From positions 496,001-560,000 of the forward strand of contig CAVWHE010000001.1 in assembly GCA_963754845.1 (NCBI GenBank): 64,000 nt of DNA, in the 5' to 3' direction. The translations under genes were made by a program, and so were the position numbers. Under the pieces are notes generated by a model. It worked only from the letters and a program-made list of their open reading frames with translations, was not told the DNA's origin and searched no databases. Numbering within the stretch: the stretch's first letter is position 1; each line of letters begins with the position of its first letter. Shown here piece after piece: positions 1 to 10,028 of the stretch. Origin of the DNA: JAKASV01 sp963754845 (GTDB lineage Bacteria; Babelota; Babeliae; Babelales; Vermiphilaceae).

Positions 1-45
1 CAAGGCAAGACAAACCATACGTCGGCCATGGGACGCGCTACCGGA
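1..45 (-). repeat. Inverted partial copy of the array unit
   Basis: The first 45 bases are the reverse complement of the block found in each array unit (ccggtagcgcgtcccatg... to ...cttgcc), with about one mismatch. The main array runs in the opposite orientation from 239. The window therefore starts inside or beside an inverted copy, and the array may extend or mirror to the left. Confidence 0.8.
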
Positions 46-2473
46 GGTATACCTGAATGGCGCGCGGTGAGCGCGCGCAGGTTGCCAGCAATTCTATGAA
101 AATTCACGCGAAAATAATCCAAAGCAACCAGATCGTGGAAAAATATTTTCCGGCAATCGCTGATGTTCTGCACCGGTGTTAGCCGCTTTTATGCAAGAGG
201 TCTGCCTTCTATGAATGTGCCTTGGTATCATTCCGGTAGCGCGTCCCATGACCGACGTATGGTTTGTCTTGCCCTGCAAGGCAAGCCATTAAGTCGTGTC
301 GTGGATAACCGCGCGGGAGAGGATCCGACAGGCTGTCGGCGCCCTTGGGTGTCCAGAGGGGGGTTGGGCGGTGCAACCCTCCCTTTGTGCCGCCCGCATA
401 GGGCATTAATTCCGCCGCCCGCATAGGGCGTTCTCCCCATCATAGTGCATTCAGAGAGGACTCTTGCTGTTATTGCCTGGGGTCTCCAAGGGGAGTTGAC
501 CACCCCTTGGTCTGTGCGCGCCTCGCGCTTCCGGTAGCGCGTCCCATGACCGGCGTATGGTTTGTCTTGCCCTGCAAGGCAAGCCATTAAGTCGTGTCAT
601 GGATAACCGCGCGGGAGAGGATCCAACAGGCTGTGGCGCCCTTGGGAGTCCAGAGGGAGGTTGGGCGTGCAACCCTCCCTTTGGTGCCGCCCGCATAGGG
701 CATTAATTCCGCCGCCCGCATAGGGCGTTCTCCCCATCATAGTGCATTCAGAGAGGACTCTTGCTGTTATTGCCTGGGGTCTCCAAAGGGGAGTTGACCA
801 CCCCTTGGTCTGTGCGCGCCTCGCGCTTCCGGTAGCGCGTCCCATGACCGACGTATGGTTTGTCTTGCCCTGCAAGGCAAGCCATTAAGTCGTGTCGTGG
901 ATAACCGCGCGGGAGAGGATCCAACAGGCTGTTGGCGCCCTTGGGTGTCCAGAGGGGGGTTGGGCGGCGCAACCCTCCCTTTGGTGCCGCCCGCATAGGG
1001 CATTAATTCCGTCGCCCGCATAGGGCGTTCTCCCTGTCGCAGGGCATTCAAAACAAGCTTTTGGTGTTATTGCCTGGGGTCTCCAAGGGGAGTTGACCAC
1101 CCCTTGGTCTGTGCGCGCCTCGCGCTTCCGGTAGCGCGTCCCATGACCGACGTATGGTTTGTCTTGCCCTGCAAGGCAAGCCATTAAGTCGTGTCGTGGA
1201 TAACCGCGCGGGAGAGGATCCAACAGGCTGTTGGCGCCCTTGGGAGTCCAGAGGGAGGTTGGGCGGCGCAACCCTCCCTTTGGTGCCGCCCGCATAGGGC
1301 ATTAATTCCGCCGCCCGCATAGGGCGTTCTCCCTGTCACAGGGCATTCAGAGAGGACTCTTGCTGTTATTGCCTTTGGGTATCCAAGGGAAGTTGACCAC
1401 CCCTTGGTCTGTGCGCGCCTCGCGCTTCCGGTAGCGCGTCCCATGACCGACGTATGGTTTGTCTTGCCCTGCAAGGCAAGCCATTAAGTCGTGTCGTGGA
1501 TAACCGCGCGGGAGAGGATCCAACAGGCTGTTGGCGCCCTTGGGTGTCCAGAGGGAGGTTGGGCGGTGCAACCCTCCCTTTGGCGCATGCCCGCGTAGGG
1601 CATTCTTCAGAGAGGACTCTTGCTGTTATTGCCTTTGGAGATCCAAGGGGAGTTGGGCGTGCAACCCTCCCTTTGGCGCATGCCCGCGTAGGGCATTAAT
1701 TCCGCCGCCCGCATAGGGCGTTCTCCCTGTCGCAGGGCATTCAAAACAAGCTTTTGGTGTTATTGCCTGGGGTCTCCAAGGGGAGTTGACCACCCCTTGG
1801 TCTGTGCGCGCCTCGCGCTTCCGGTAGCGCGTCCCATGACCGACGTATGGTTTGTCTTGCCCTGCAAGGCAAGCCATTAAGTCGTGTCGTGGATAACCGC
1901 GCGGGAGAGGATCCAACAGGCTGTTGGCGCCCTTGGGTGTCCAGAGGGAGGTTGGGCGGCGCAACCCTCCCTTTGGCGCATGCCCGCGTAGGGCATTCTT
2001 CAGAGAGGACTCTTGCTGTTATTGCCTTTGGAGATCCAAGGGGAGTTGGGCGTGCAACCCTCCCTTTGGCGCATGCCCGCGTAGGGCATTAATTCCGTCG
2101 CCCGCATAGGGCGTTCTCCCTGTCGCAGGGCATTCAAAACAAGCTTTTGGTGTTATTGCCTGGGGTCTCCAAGGGGAGTTGACCACCCCTTGGTCTGTGC
2201 GCGCCTCGCGCTTCCGGTAGCGCGTCCCATGACCGACGTATGGTTTGTCTTGCCCTGCAAGGCAAGCCATTAAGTCGTGTCGTGGATAACCGCGCGGGAG
2301 AGGATCCAACAGGCTGTTGGCGCCCTTGGGAGTCCAGAGGGAGGTTGGGCGGCGCAACCCTCCCTTTGGTGCCGCCCGCATAGGGCATTAATTCCGCCGC
2401 CCGCATAGGGCGTTCTCCCCATCATAGTGCATTCAGAGAGGACTCTTGCTGTTATTGCCTTTGGGGATCCAAG

Positions 2474-2757
2474 GGGAGTTGGACAACCATCCCCTGGCGT
2501 TCTCCCCGTCGCAGGGCCTTCCCCCAGTCATAGGGCATTCACTCCCACAGAGGTTTTCTTAAAATAGGATCCAACAGGCTGTTGGTGCCGCCCGCATAGG
2601 GCGTTCTCCCTGTCGCAGGGCATTCAAAACAAGCTTTTGGTGTTATTGTCTGGGGTCTCCAAGGGGAGTTGGACAACCATCCCCTGGCGTTCTCCCCCAC
2701 AGAGGTTCTCTCAAAAATAGGATCCAACAGGCTGTTGGCGCCGCCCGCATAGGGCAC
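2474..2757. repeat. Shorter second repeat type at the array end
   Basis: Two copies of a different arrangement, starting near 2474 and 2660, share ggggagttggacaaccatcc, then cacagaggtt, then aataggatccaacaggctgt and gccgcccgcatagggc. They reuse blocks of the main unit in a new order. This looks like decay or recombination at the edge of the array. Confidence 0.7.
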
Positions 2758-2919
2758 TACTTTTGATATGCTTGCCCTGTACAAAAGAGGGCGTACGATG
2801 CCGAAGAAATTGGTTGTCTTTTTTCTCCATGCCCTTATTATCTTTTTCGAAAGTCGCAGGCGTTGATGCTTTGAGCGATGGGTCGCATCAGGAGTATTTT
2901 TGCAAACGCGGGGTCGCAC

Positions 2920-4191
2920 ATGGATTTCGTCGCGTATCTTATCGAATACAACCGTTACATGAACCTTATTGGCATTTTTGTCGTTGTAGGCATCGCCTGG
3001 CTTTTTTCACACAACCGTCAAGCGATACGCTACAGACTCGTTATGACCGCTCTTGCCATGCACGTTGGCGTGGCCTTCCTCATGCTTAAAACGTTCACGG
3101 GACAGTACATCGTTGCAGGTATCGCCAGAGCGGTGGCATCACTCTATGGCTGTGCGGGTACCGGCGCCGAATTTCTCTTTGGATCTCTTGCCCACGCGAG
3201 CCCCCCCTGGGGACCGCTTTTTGCCTTTCAGGTTCTGCCTGTTATAGTTTTCTTCGGCACGCTCATGTCGCTTCTTTTTCACCTGGGCGTTATCGAAGTC
3301 CTCGTGGGCGCCACCGCACGGGTTGTGCGGCCCATCCTTGCAACATCGGGTCCTGAAACATTGGTTGCTGTTGCCAATAGTTTTTTAGGGCAAACTGAGG
3401 CACCTCTTGTCATTCGCGCCTATCTTAAAACACTCACGAAGTCAGAAATGTTCACCGTTATGGTGAGCGGTATGGCGACCATAAGCGGAGCAATCCTTGT
3501 CGTTTACGCATCGATGGGCATTCCAGCGCGGCACCTGCTCACCGCGAGCGTTATGGCCATTCCGGCATCGCTTCTTATTGCCAAAGTCCTCTATCCAGAA
3601 ACAAAAAAAACCGCCGTATACCACGGTGTTTCCGGGCCACGCCAAGCGCGGTCAGGCAATATTTTTGATGCCATCGCATCCGGCATGACCGATGGCTTGG
3701 GCTTGGCGCTCAATATAGGTGCAGCTCTCATAGCTTTTATCGCTCTCATAGCCCTCGTCGATGTCCTTCTTTACGGACTTTCAACGTGCACTGCGCACCT
3801 CGCTTTTGTCGCCGGCGCGTCATGGAATATACCCGTCATTACTATCAAGGGAATTTTTGCCTGCGCTCTGGCTCCCTGCGCTTATCTTCTGGGTTTGACG
3901 CACCACGAAGCACACGTCGCCGGAGAGCTCTTGGGAACCAAACTTGTTGTTAACGAAATGGTTGCGTACAGTTCTTTGGCGACTATGGAACTTTCCGAGC
4001 GCACGCGCGCCATCCTCACGTATGCTCTCTGTGGATTTGCAAATTTTTCATCAATTGGTATACAGATGGGAGGAATAGGAGCTCTCGCGCCCGAAAGACG
4101 TGCGTGGTTGAGCGAGTTGGGACTCCGTGCCCTTCTTGGTGGAACACTCGTCAACATGCTTTCCGCCATGGTTGCCGGGCTTTTGTTGTAG
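2920..4191 (+). CDS. Concentrative nucleoside transporter (CNT/NupC-like)
   Basis: Integral membrane protein of about 423 residues that would import nucleosides across the inner membrane by ion symport. It has the CNT order: N-terminal helices, a gate-type domain (GTLMSLLFHLGVIEVLVG), the conserved segment NSFLGQTEAPLVIRAYL (QTEAPL signature), and a C-terminal block ending in CGFANFSSIGIQMGGIGALAP, all typical of NupC/CNT proteins. I chose ATG 2920 (MDFVAYLIEYNRY); an in-frame ATG at 2878 is also possible, and neither has a strong ribosome-binding site. Nucleoside import fits a host-dependent organism. The ion coupled and the preferred nucleosides cannot be read from sequence. Confidence 0.88.
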   Translation: MDFVAYLIEYNRYMNLIGIFVVVGIAWLFSHNRQAIRYRLVMTALAMHVGVAFLMLKTFTGQYIVAGIARAVASLYGCAGTGAEFLFGSLAHASPPWGPLFAFQVLPVIVFFGTLMSLLFHLGVIEVLVGATARVVRPILATSGPETLVAVANSFLGQTEAPLVIRAYLKTLTKSEMFTVMVSGMATISGAILVVYASMGIPARHLLTASVMAIPASLLIAKVLYPETKKTAVYHGVSGPRQARSGNIFDAIASGMTDGLGLALNIGAALIAFIALIALVDVLLYGLSTCTAHLAFVAGASWNIPVITIKGIFACALAPCAYLLGLTHHEAHVAGELLGTKLVVNEMVAYSSLATMELSERTRAILTYALCGFANFSSIGIQMGGIGALAPERRAWLSELGLRALLGGTLVNMLSAMVAGLLL

Positions 4192-4250
4192 AGTTAGTGT
4201 GTCGCACTCAACGAAAGTGCTGTTTCGTTGCCAGTTTTAAGGAGAAGTGG

Positions 4251-5303
4251 ATGAAGTTTGTATCTGTATCGCCGGTGGTATGTATGGGCGTTTTTTTGCT
4301 CATGTTAACGTTGCTCGGTGGAAGGACCGCCACCGCTGCCCCGCGAAAGCAACTCTACGAACATCACGAGGTCACGCGCTACGTAAGCAGCGGACACGCG
4401 CGTGTAGCAATAGTCGGTGCCGGGGCCGTGGGGGCGACGACTGCATACGCCATCATGCTTGCCAACATAGCAGCGGAGATCATTCTTGTCGACGCCCGCG
4501 ACGCGCGCAGTCAGGGCGAGGTTCTTGATCTCTCTGATGCGTTGCCCTTAAGCTCGACTGCGTACATCCGTAAGGGAAGCTTCCGCGATGCAGCGCGCGC
4601 CGATATCATCGTTATTACCGCGGGCGCGCGTCGCCGACCTGGTCAGTCACGTCTCGATCTCATTACTACCAATCAAAAAGTTATGGCCGACGTCTTTGAT
4701 GCCATGGGACCGCTTTCACCAACAAGCGTTGTCATCGTCGTAAGTAACCCAGTTGATATTATGACGTACTGTGCGCAAAAGCTAACAAACCTCCCTCCGT
4801 GCCAGGTTTTTGGATCAGGAACGTACCTCGACACACAACGGCTACGCGTTATTCTCTCGGGCGCCCTTCACATCGCTGAGCAATCGATTCAGGCATACAT
4901 TTTGGGCGAGCACGGCGATTCTCAGTTTGCCGTGTTCTCCTCGGCTCAGTGTGCCGGAGTTCCCTTGGCGTGTTTTGACGGTATGACGCGGGATGTTCTC
5001 GATGGTTACGCTCAGGCGGCAAAACAAAAGGGTTGCGATATCATAGCACTCAAAGAGGCAACGTTTTACGGTATCTCCGCCTGCATCACCGACCTGTGCA
5101 GAAGCATACTTTTCGATCAAAAGCGTGTTTTACCCGTGTCGTGCTATGTCGAAGATCTCGGTGTGTGTTTGAGCATGCCAGCCATTATTGGCGAAAACGG
5201 CATCGAGCGCATTTTATCAGTTCCTCTTGACGAACAGGAACGCGAGAAGCTCGAACAATCAGCATACGTCCTGCGCCAGACGCTCGACCAGTGCGCATCG
5301 TAA
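4251..5303 (+). CDS. Lactate/malate dehydrogenase family enzyme with N-terminal export signal
   Basis: NAD-dependent 2-hydroxyacid dehydrogenase of 350 residues. AAGGAG seven bases before ATG 4251 fixes the start. Residues 1-30 look like a signal peptide (hydrophobic stretch, then TATAA). The Rossmann motif GAGAVG is at 56-61 with Asp81 for NAD. The catalytic pattern LDTQR (Asp194, Arg197) and GEHGDS (His221) is intact and most LDH-like. The residue matching Gln102 of Bacillus LDH, in the loop AGARRRPG, is Arg128; an arginine there is the hallmark of malate/oxaloacetate specificity. Substrate is therefore uncertain between lactate and malate. An export signal on this normally cytoplasmic enzyme is odd. 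Confidence 0.85.
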   Translation: MKFVSVSPVVCMGVFLLMLTLLGGRTATAAPRKQLYEHHEVTRYVSSGHARVAIVGAGAVGATTAYAIMLANIAAEIILVDARDARSQGEVLDLSDALPLSSTAYIRKGSFRDAARADIIVITAGARRRPGQSRLDLITTNQKVMADVFDAMGPLSPTSVVIVVSNPVDIMTYCAQKLTNLPPCQVFGSGTYLDTQRLRVILSGALHIAEQSIQAYILGEHGDSQFAVFSSAQCAGVPLACFDGMTRDVLDGYAQAAKQKGCDIIALKEATFYGISACITDLCRSILFDQKRVLPVSCYVEDLGVCLSMPAIIGENGIERILSVPLDEQEREKLEQSAYVLRQTLDQCAS

Positions 5304-5773
5304 CCGTACCGGGCGTCGTAACGCAACACCACACTTTATCCTCAAGGAAACTCATCTTTACTCATTGAGGCCAAAGCTGCAGCACCCGCTTTCATTTTTT
5401 GGCTGCTGCTCCTTGCCGAAAATTTGAAGGAGAGCATCTTTGGCGCGCTGTCATACCAACCAACTTTCACGTCACCGTCACAACTATCAAACCCTTTTTG
5501 ATATTTTTGCCGAATGGTGCTAGATTAAACAGGAAATCTAAGATTTCATTATTATGACTCTAGTACTATCGCGGCGCGGCTATCCGAGTACCTGCTTCGA
5601 GGACGGTCGACCTTTTGGCGATAGTAATGGCCGTATATCCAAAGTTTATAGCGTCAGCGCTTGTTGCGCGGTTACCATCGAAAAAAGGCGCTGCCCCTCG
5701 GCATGAACCTTTGATTTTTGAGCCTTGAAACTAAGGTCGGGAGATGTTTTAACATTAGGGAGTACGATACATC
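5304..5773. other. Intergenic region with promoter and structured leader
   Basis: No convincing gene. The right part has a good promoter (5498-5526), then a short perfect hairpin GAAATC-TAA-GATTTC at 5533-5547 and an inverted repeat ACTATCGC (5565-5572) / GCGATAGT (5618-5625). These would fold in a leader RNA of about 240 nt before the zinc-finger gene at 5774. I do not recognise a known riboswitch. Confidence 0.5.
5498..5526 (+). promoter_or_regulatory. Sigma-70 type promoter for first zinc-finger gene
   Basis: TTGATA (5498-5503), 17-nt spacer, TAGATT (5521-5526). Transcription would start near 5533, about 240 nt before the coding start. Confidence 0.55.
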
Positions 5774-7033
5774 ATGAAACGTTTAACGTTAGTAATAATA
5801 TTACTTGCGGCCATGACACACGGTGTCGCGGCCATGACGCCTCCCGCTCCTCCGGTTAGAGCGGCGGAAGCAACGGTTGCGAACAGCAGCACCATCGTGG
5901 ACGAGCGAGAAGAACATGGCAACGTGGGCGCACGCACCGCCGTAGCGGCCAAGATGAGAAGGACGTTCCGAATTGAGGACGGAGAATCTGTCGCTGCTGC
6001 CTCTCAAAAAAATTCAGTCGCAAATTCAGAATCTCCGATTCTTGAAGCCTGTGGCTCAGTCGGTTCATCCCTGAGTGAATTTGGTTTAAACGTGGGCAGA
6101 CGTAGACGAAGGATATCGCGCGCACTTATAGTCGACGACAGCAGCGATGATGGAAACAATGTAACCTCGGCAGCGAGCACAGCCCTCCCCATTGCCAGAG
6201 TTGTCAAGAAATATTGTGCAATCAGAGTTATGCTTTCAGGGCAAACCCTGCGCACCATACGCTTGCAAGCCGACGAAAAAAACACGGTTGAAAAACGCCC
6301 TGCCGGAACTATCCAACCCACTGAGGGCGCGCATACTACAACTGCTACTCTTGTCCACGATGGACTCGTGGGTGTCGCTGACGGTAGCTGTTCTGTGCAG
6401 CCTGTTCTAGCCCAGCACGAAAATCAAGAAAGCGCTGAAGAGGAAGACTCTGCCACGGAGAGGGAAGATGAAGACTCTGCCACAGAGATTGAGGATGATG
6501 CTCCTGCGAGTGGCGCTCCTGCGCTTCCTGTCCTCGCTATCGGCGAGTGGGCACTTGATGATGCTCATGGAGCAGGAAATAATCGCGGTCCGAGGTTTGT
6601 GTGCACACATCCGGGCTGCGACTACGTCACGAATCGTAGGGTGCACTTTACTGCCCACCTGAACGTCCACGATGGAATTCGTCCCTTTGCATGCAGTCAA
6701 GGGTGCGGATACCGAGCAAAACAACGCGGTGCGGTTGTTACACACGAGAGAACGCAAGGAGGATGCGAACACTACACGTGCACCACGTGTAACCGATTCG
6801 TCACTTCTGAAAAATCTAGGCTCGTCGAACACCAGGCGAATCATCTTCTGGCGAAAGAGTTTGCATGTTCCAAGTGTGGGTACACAACACGAAGTAAAGG
6901 GAGCATGAAAAAACACCTTAAAGAAGTCCACGAACATTTGAAGAAATTTGTATGCCACCACTGTGGAAAGGACTTCCGCTTCGAGGGGCATCTTAAAGGT
7001 CACCTACTGCGAGAACACCATGAATACCTGTAG
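5774..7033 (+). CDS. Exported C2H2 zinc-finger protein (five fingers)
   Basis: Protein of 419 residues. Residues 1-20 form a signal peptide (MKRLTLVIILLAAMTHGVAA). The middle is low-complexity and acidic, with the repeat EDSATE.ED at about 220-235. From about residue 275 to the end there are five Cys2-His2 zinc fingers: C-x4-C...HLNVH; CSQGC (an irregular finger); CTTC...HQANH; CSKC...HLKEVH; CHHC...HLLREH. ATG 5774 follows TAGGGAG by 11 nt. C2H2 fingers of this eukaryotic type usually bind DNA, RNA or proteins; here they sit behind an export signal, suggesting an effector acting outside the cell, perhaps in the host nucleus (inference). It shares the acidic repeat with the two zinc-finger genes at 13.5-16.3 kb. 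Confidence 0.85.
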   Translation: MKRLTLVIILLAAMTHGVAAMTPPAPPVRAAEATVANSSTIVDEREEHGNVGARTAVAAKMRRTFRIEDGESVAAASQKNSVANSESPILEACGSVGSSLSEFGLNVGRRRRRISRALIVDDSSDDGNNVTSAASTALPIARVVKKYCAIRVMLSGQTLRTIRLQADEKNTVEKRPAGTIQPTEGAHTTTATLVHDGLVGVADGSCSVQPVLAQHENQESAEEEDSATEREDEDSATEIEDDAPASGAPALPVLAIGEWALDDAHGAGNNRGPRFVCTHPGCDYVTNRRVHFTAHLNVHDGIRPFACSQGCGYRAKQRGAVVTHERTQGGCEHYTCTTCNRFVTSEKSRLVEHQANHLLAKEFACSKCGYTTRSKGSMKKHLKEVHEHLKKFVCHHCGKDFRFEGHLKGHLLREHHEYL

Positions 7034-7070
7034 TAGGTTGCTGTGACGTAGCACAACGGCCACAGCCGTG

Positions 7071-10028
7071 TCAAAATGCGTGACCAAGCGACAAAAACCA
7101 TGCAAAGCACTGCCTGAAAGGCTCTTTGCCTGGCCACTTAAATCCCGCATCAAAACGAAGGGGTCCGAGGGGTGTGTCGTACCAAAGACCCACACCCGTT
7201 GCTGTCAATATGTTTGAAAATCGCGCTGCGTCGAGGTTCGTGCTACCAAGAGAGCCAACATCTTGAAAAATAACTCCCTTAAGTTTGCTGCTCAAGGGAA
7301 CGCGAAGCTCGACGCTTGCGTTAAGAAGCGCTTTGCCGCCCTGAGGAACATAACGCCTGCATCCTTGCTCGTCAATAAATGTTCCGACGGGTGGCGTCGA
7401 GTCGGTGTAGTAACTGCGCAGTGAATGGGCGCCGCCAAGGTAAAAACGGCTGTTGAGTGGGATCCGTTCGATGTTTTGCCCGAAAACATAACCGGCGCGT
7501 ATACGTGTCGCAACCACGAGCGTCTTGAGGGACACAAAGAATGATTGCTCGACAAGACATCTTAATAAAAAAAGAGGACTGGCACCAACCGCCGAAAGTG
7601 ATGACATAGCTTTGCACGAAAGAAGCGTGTAAGAACCGCTTGTCGGGTCAAGTTTCTCGTCGAGACGATCGAATGCCGCCGTCGGTTCACAAAAAACATA
7701 CGGTATGTTTTTGTTAAGGAGACACGGGTCGATGACGAACGCATTGCTGAGGCGATCGGCTATGCCTTCGTGGTCCTGACAAATACCGACACGCACCCAC
7801 TCAAGGCCGATATTGGTCGTCAACGTTGAGCTCTGCAACCCTTTCGTCAACCCCGCCAAAAAGCCGTGTTGCTGAACGTTGTACCAATTTTGGCGTTCTG
7901 CAAAAAATCCTGGCTGATCGTACATAGTACTGTATCCCTGAATAACGCTCCTGACCGGCAGCCCGAAGAGCCATGGCATTTTGTAAACAGCCATGATGTC
8001 GCGCCGAGCACGTGAAAGATCGACGTCGCAGCGCAGCTGATCACCCGATTGAGTCGGATTTTTGACGATGCATGAGGCACCGAATTTGTACGTGATACCG
8101 TCAAGAGCGGGCGGCCAGCGCATTTGCTGAAGACCAATGCCGGCCCTTAAGCGCATCTCGCAGCGACCGGCCTCCTGCGCCTTTACAATAATGGCCGATT
8201 GTCCATCCATGCCGACTGTTTGTTCCGGATAGATGTTAACAGCATCGAAAACATCAAGCTCACGAAGTCGCTCAGCCGACCGCGTAAGTACTTCGAGATT
8301 GAAAGGGTCGCCGGCGTGGTAGCACAGTTCGCGTTCGATAACGGACCACGCAGTTGTTCGCGTTCCCACGAGTACGGTCTTGCCAAAAACACGCGCCGCT
8401 TGCAGATTGCCGATGTGCCACGTTACAGTTACTGTGTTGGTACCACTTCCTTCGTCGCGCGCGATCTCGACGCGCGGTTCTGACGCAGGTCCGTTTTTGG
8501 CGGCAGCCATCATCGATGCAATCCACTGCCTTTGACGCGCGACAAGCTCCTGGGTACAGGGAATTTTAACGCCGGCATCAATGTCATTGACGGCCGGACA
8601 CAAGGCGCGCGGAAAGCCTGGGGGATCGAAGATGACATTGCCGACGTAATACTGTTTGCCCTCATTGATTGCCACGACGATGTGAACGCCGTCATCGACG
8701 CCTGAACATGTGTAATTTCCAAGGGAAGCGGTTGCGTCAAAAAAACCCTCGTCGTGGTAAAATTCAACAACTTTCCTAAGAGCAGCATGAAACTTTGAAG
8801 CATCAAAAAATGCCGACACAAGCACCGGCGCTACAATGGTATCGGACAGTTTTTGAACATCACCGCGAACAACACCCGCGAGGGTGATCTTTGTTATGGT
8901 GTCGCGGTGTCCCTCGTCGATGTTCATGTATACGCAGCTGCCCCGACTTTCGGCACCAACGCGCACGTGGACAAATCCCTTGTCTTTGTAAGCACTTGCG
9001 ATTTCTTGTGCCAAAATCGCGGGCGGCACGAGCAGCACGGCGCGACCAAACCCGGACAGAATTTCAAGAAGGTTCTTTCGTGAAAAAAACGTGTTACCAG
9101 TAAATTCAAATGTCCTCACACCGTGAATGTCCACGAAAAAGGAGATGTCGACCGATCGTGTTTGTACGATAATTTTTTGCTTGAGCGTTATGCCAGGATC
9201 GAGAAAGCCGCGTTCTACGAGGTTGTTCCTAAGAGAACGGGCCCGCTCGTCGATGAGATTTTTTGAATACTTTTTGCCGACAAGGTAATTGGTGAGCGTA
9301 CTAGCGGCGTCGGCAACAAGATTCTCGTACTCGACGCCAGAAACGGTGCCATGAGTATCGACATCAACGTCAACTTTGCCGACGGCAAAGCTCGGCCCGC
9401 GATCTATTGCAAGCGCCACATGAACGGTTTTTGTGTGGCTTTCATACGTCACGGTATCCTTAACGCGGGGATCCAAAAAGCCCTGATTGCGGATGACGCT
9501 TTCGATTTTTTCGATAGATTCGCGATGTTTGTGGATATCAAAGCGTTCGCCATTTTCAAGGGCGTAGTAGGCTCGGTACGTGTCCTTACCAAGCGCAACA
9601 CCGCTCACTTTGAGGTTGCCGAGCAACCATGATGCGCATAGGTTAATGTCGATGCTCGTACCGGCTGCACCAGGTTTGAGCACGAAGCGCACGCTTTGAA
9701 AAACTTCCTTTTTGAGAATATAAGAAATGGCACGCGCAAGGCCTTTGGCATCGACTATGCTACCGCGTCCGAAACCGACGAGGTAGGAAATTTCGGCTCC
9801 ATCGACGGCGGCATCGGAAAAAATGTGCACATCATCGACGACGAACGGTTCGGTAACTTCGCGAGCGACGGCATCCTCGCACATCTTTACATCCGTGTCA
9901 ACCTCAACAGCTATCGTCACCGAGTCAGCCGTGCGCGCAACAGTGACCGCGCGGACAATCAAGGCGCAGAAGGCGCATGCCAACGCTAGGGAGACAATTA
10001 ATGGGTATCGTGCAAACGTAAGAAACAA
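7071..10028 (-). CDS. bamA: BamA/Omp85-family outer-membrane assembly protein
   Basis: Protein of 985 residues with an N-terminal hydrophobic export segment (residues 9-27). The long N-terminal half consists of repeated POTRA-like units (pattern YY..GF.D..V). The C-terminal half is a beta-barrel of the Omp85 surface-antigen family, with RFYLGGAHSLRSY near residue 880, matching the conserved loop-6 motif region of BamA, and it ends in phenylalanine as barrel substrates do. It would insert barrel proteins into the outer membrane, for example the product of 33719-34417. No other bam gene lies nearby, and TamA-like roles are possible. It is convergent with the zinc-finger gene at its left. Confidence 0.87.
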   Translation of the reverse strand: MFLTFARYPLIVSLALACAFCALIVRAVTVARTADSVTIAVEVDTDVKMCEDAVAREVTEPFVVDDVHIFSDAAVDGAEISYLVGFGRGSIVDAKGLARAISYILKKEVFQSVRFVLKPGAAGTSIDINLCASWLLGNLKVSGVALGKDTYRAYYALENGERFDIHKHRESIEKIESVIRNQGFLDPRVKDTVTYESHTKTVHVALAIDRGPSFAVGKVDVDVDTHGTVSGVEYENLVADAASTLTNYLVGKKYSKNLIDERARSLRNNLVERGFLDPGITLKQKIIVQTRSVDISFFVDIHGVRTFEFTGNTFFSRKNLLEILSGFGRAVLLVPPAILAQEIASAYKDKGFVHVRVGAESRGSCVYMNIDEGHRDTITKITLAGVVRGDVQKLSDTIVAPVLVSAFFDASKFHAALRKVVEFYHDEGFFDATASLGNYTCSGVDDGVHIVVAINEGKQYYVGNVIFDPPGFPRALCPAVNDIDAGVKIPCTQELVARQRQWIASMMAAAKNGPASEPRVEIARDEGSGTNTVTVTWHIGNLQAARVFGKTVLVGTRTTAWSVIERELCYHAGDPFNLEVLTRSAERLRELDVFDAVNIYPEQTVGMDGQSAIIVKAQEAGRCEMRLRAGIGLQQMRWPPALDGITYKFGASCIVKNPTQSGDQLRCDVDLSRARRDIMAVYKMPWLFGLPVRSVIQGYSTMYDQPGFFAERQNWYNVQQHGFLAGLTKGLQSSTLTTNIGLEWVRVGICQDHEGIADRLSNAFVIDPCLLNKNIPYVFCEPTAAFDRLDEKLDPTSGSYTLLSCKAMSSLSAVGASPLFLLRCLVEQSFFVSLKTLVVATRIRAGYVFGQNIERIPLNSRFYLGGAHSLRSYYTDSTPPVGTFIDEQGCRRYVPQGGKALLNASVELRVPLSSKLKGVIFQDVGSLGSTNLDAARFSNILTATGVGLWYDTPLGPLRFDAGFKWPGKEPFRQCFAWFLSLGHAF

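Larger units (their letters stand above)
1..2760. repeat. Long tandem repeat array, non-coding
   Basis: Seven copies of one unit are anchored by the block beginning gcgcgtcccatgacc at about 239, 537, 835, 1134, 1434, 1827 and 2220. The spacing is 298, 298, 299, 300, 393 and 393 bp. The 393-bp units carry an extra ~94-bp internal duplication containing ggcgcatgcccgcgtagggc. Each unit holds potential hairpins: an exact 8-bp inverted repeat CCAAGGGG/CCCCTTGG, a GGTTG/CAACC stem with flanking aggga/tccct, and an imperfect palindrome around cttgccctgcaaggcaag. Open frames cross the array on both strands in several phases, but the unit length is not always a multiple of 3 and no start has a ribosome-binding site, so I read it as non-coding. 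Function unknown. Confidence 0.9.

Noticed and set aside
94..2406. Many 60-136-codon open frames on both strands in the repeat array
   Set aside because: They are the same repeat read in several phases, without ribosome-binding sites, in units not divisible by 3.
6407..7003. 198-codon minus-strand frame across the first zinc-finger gene
   Set aside because: It is the shadow of the zinc-finger coding frame.
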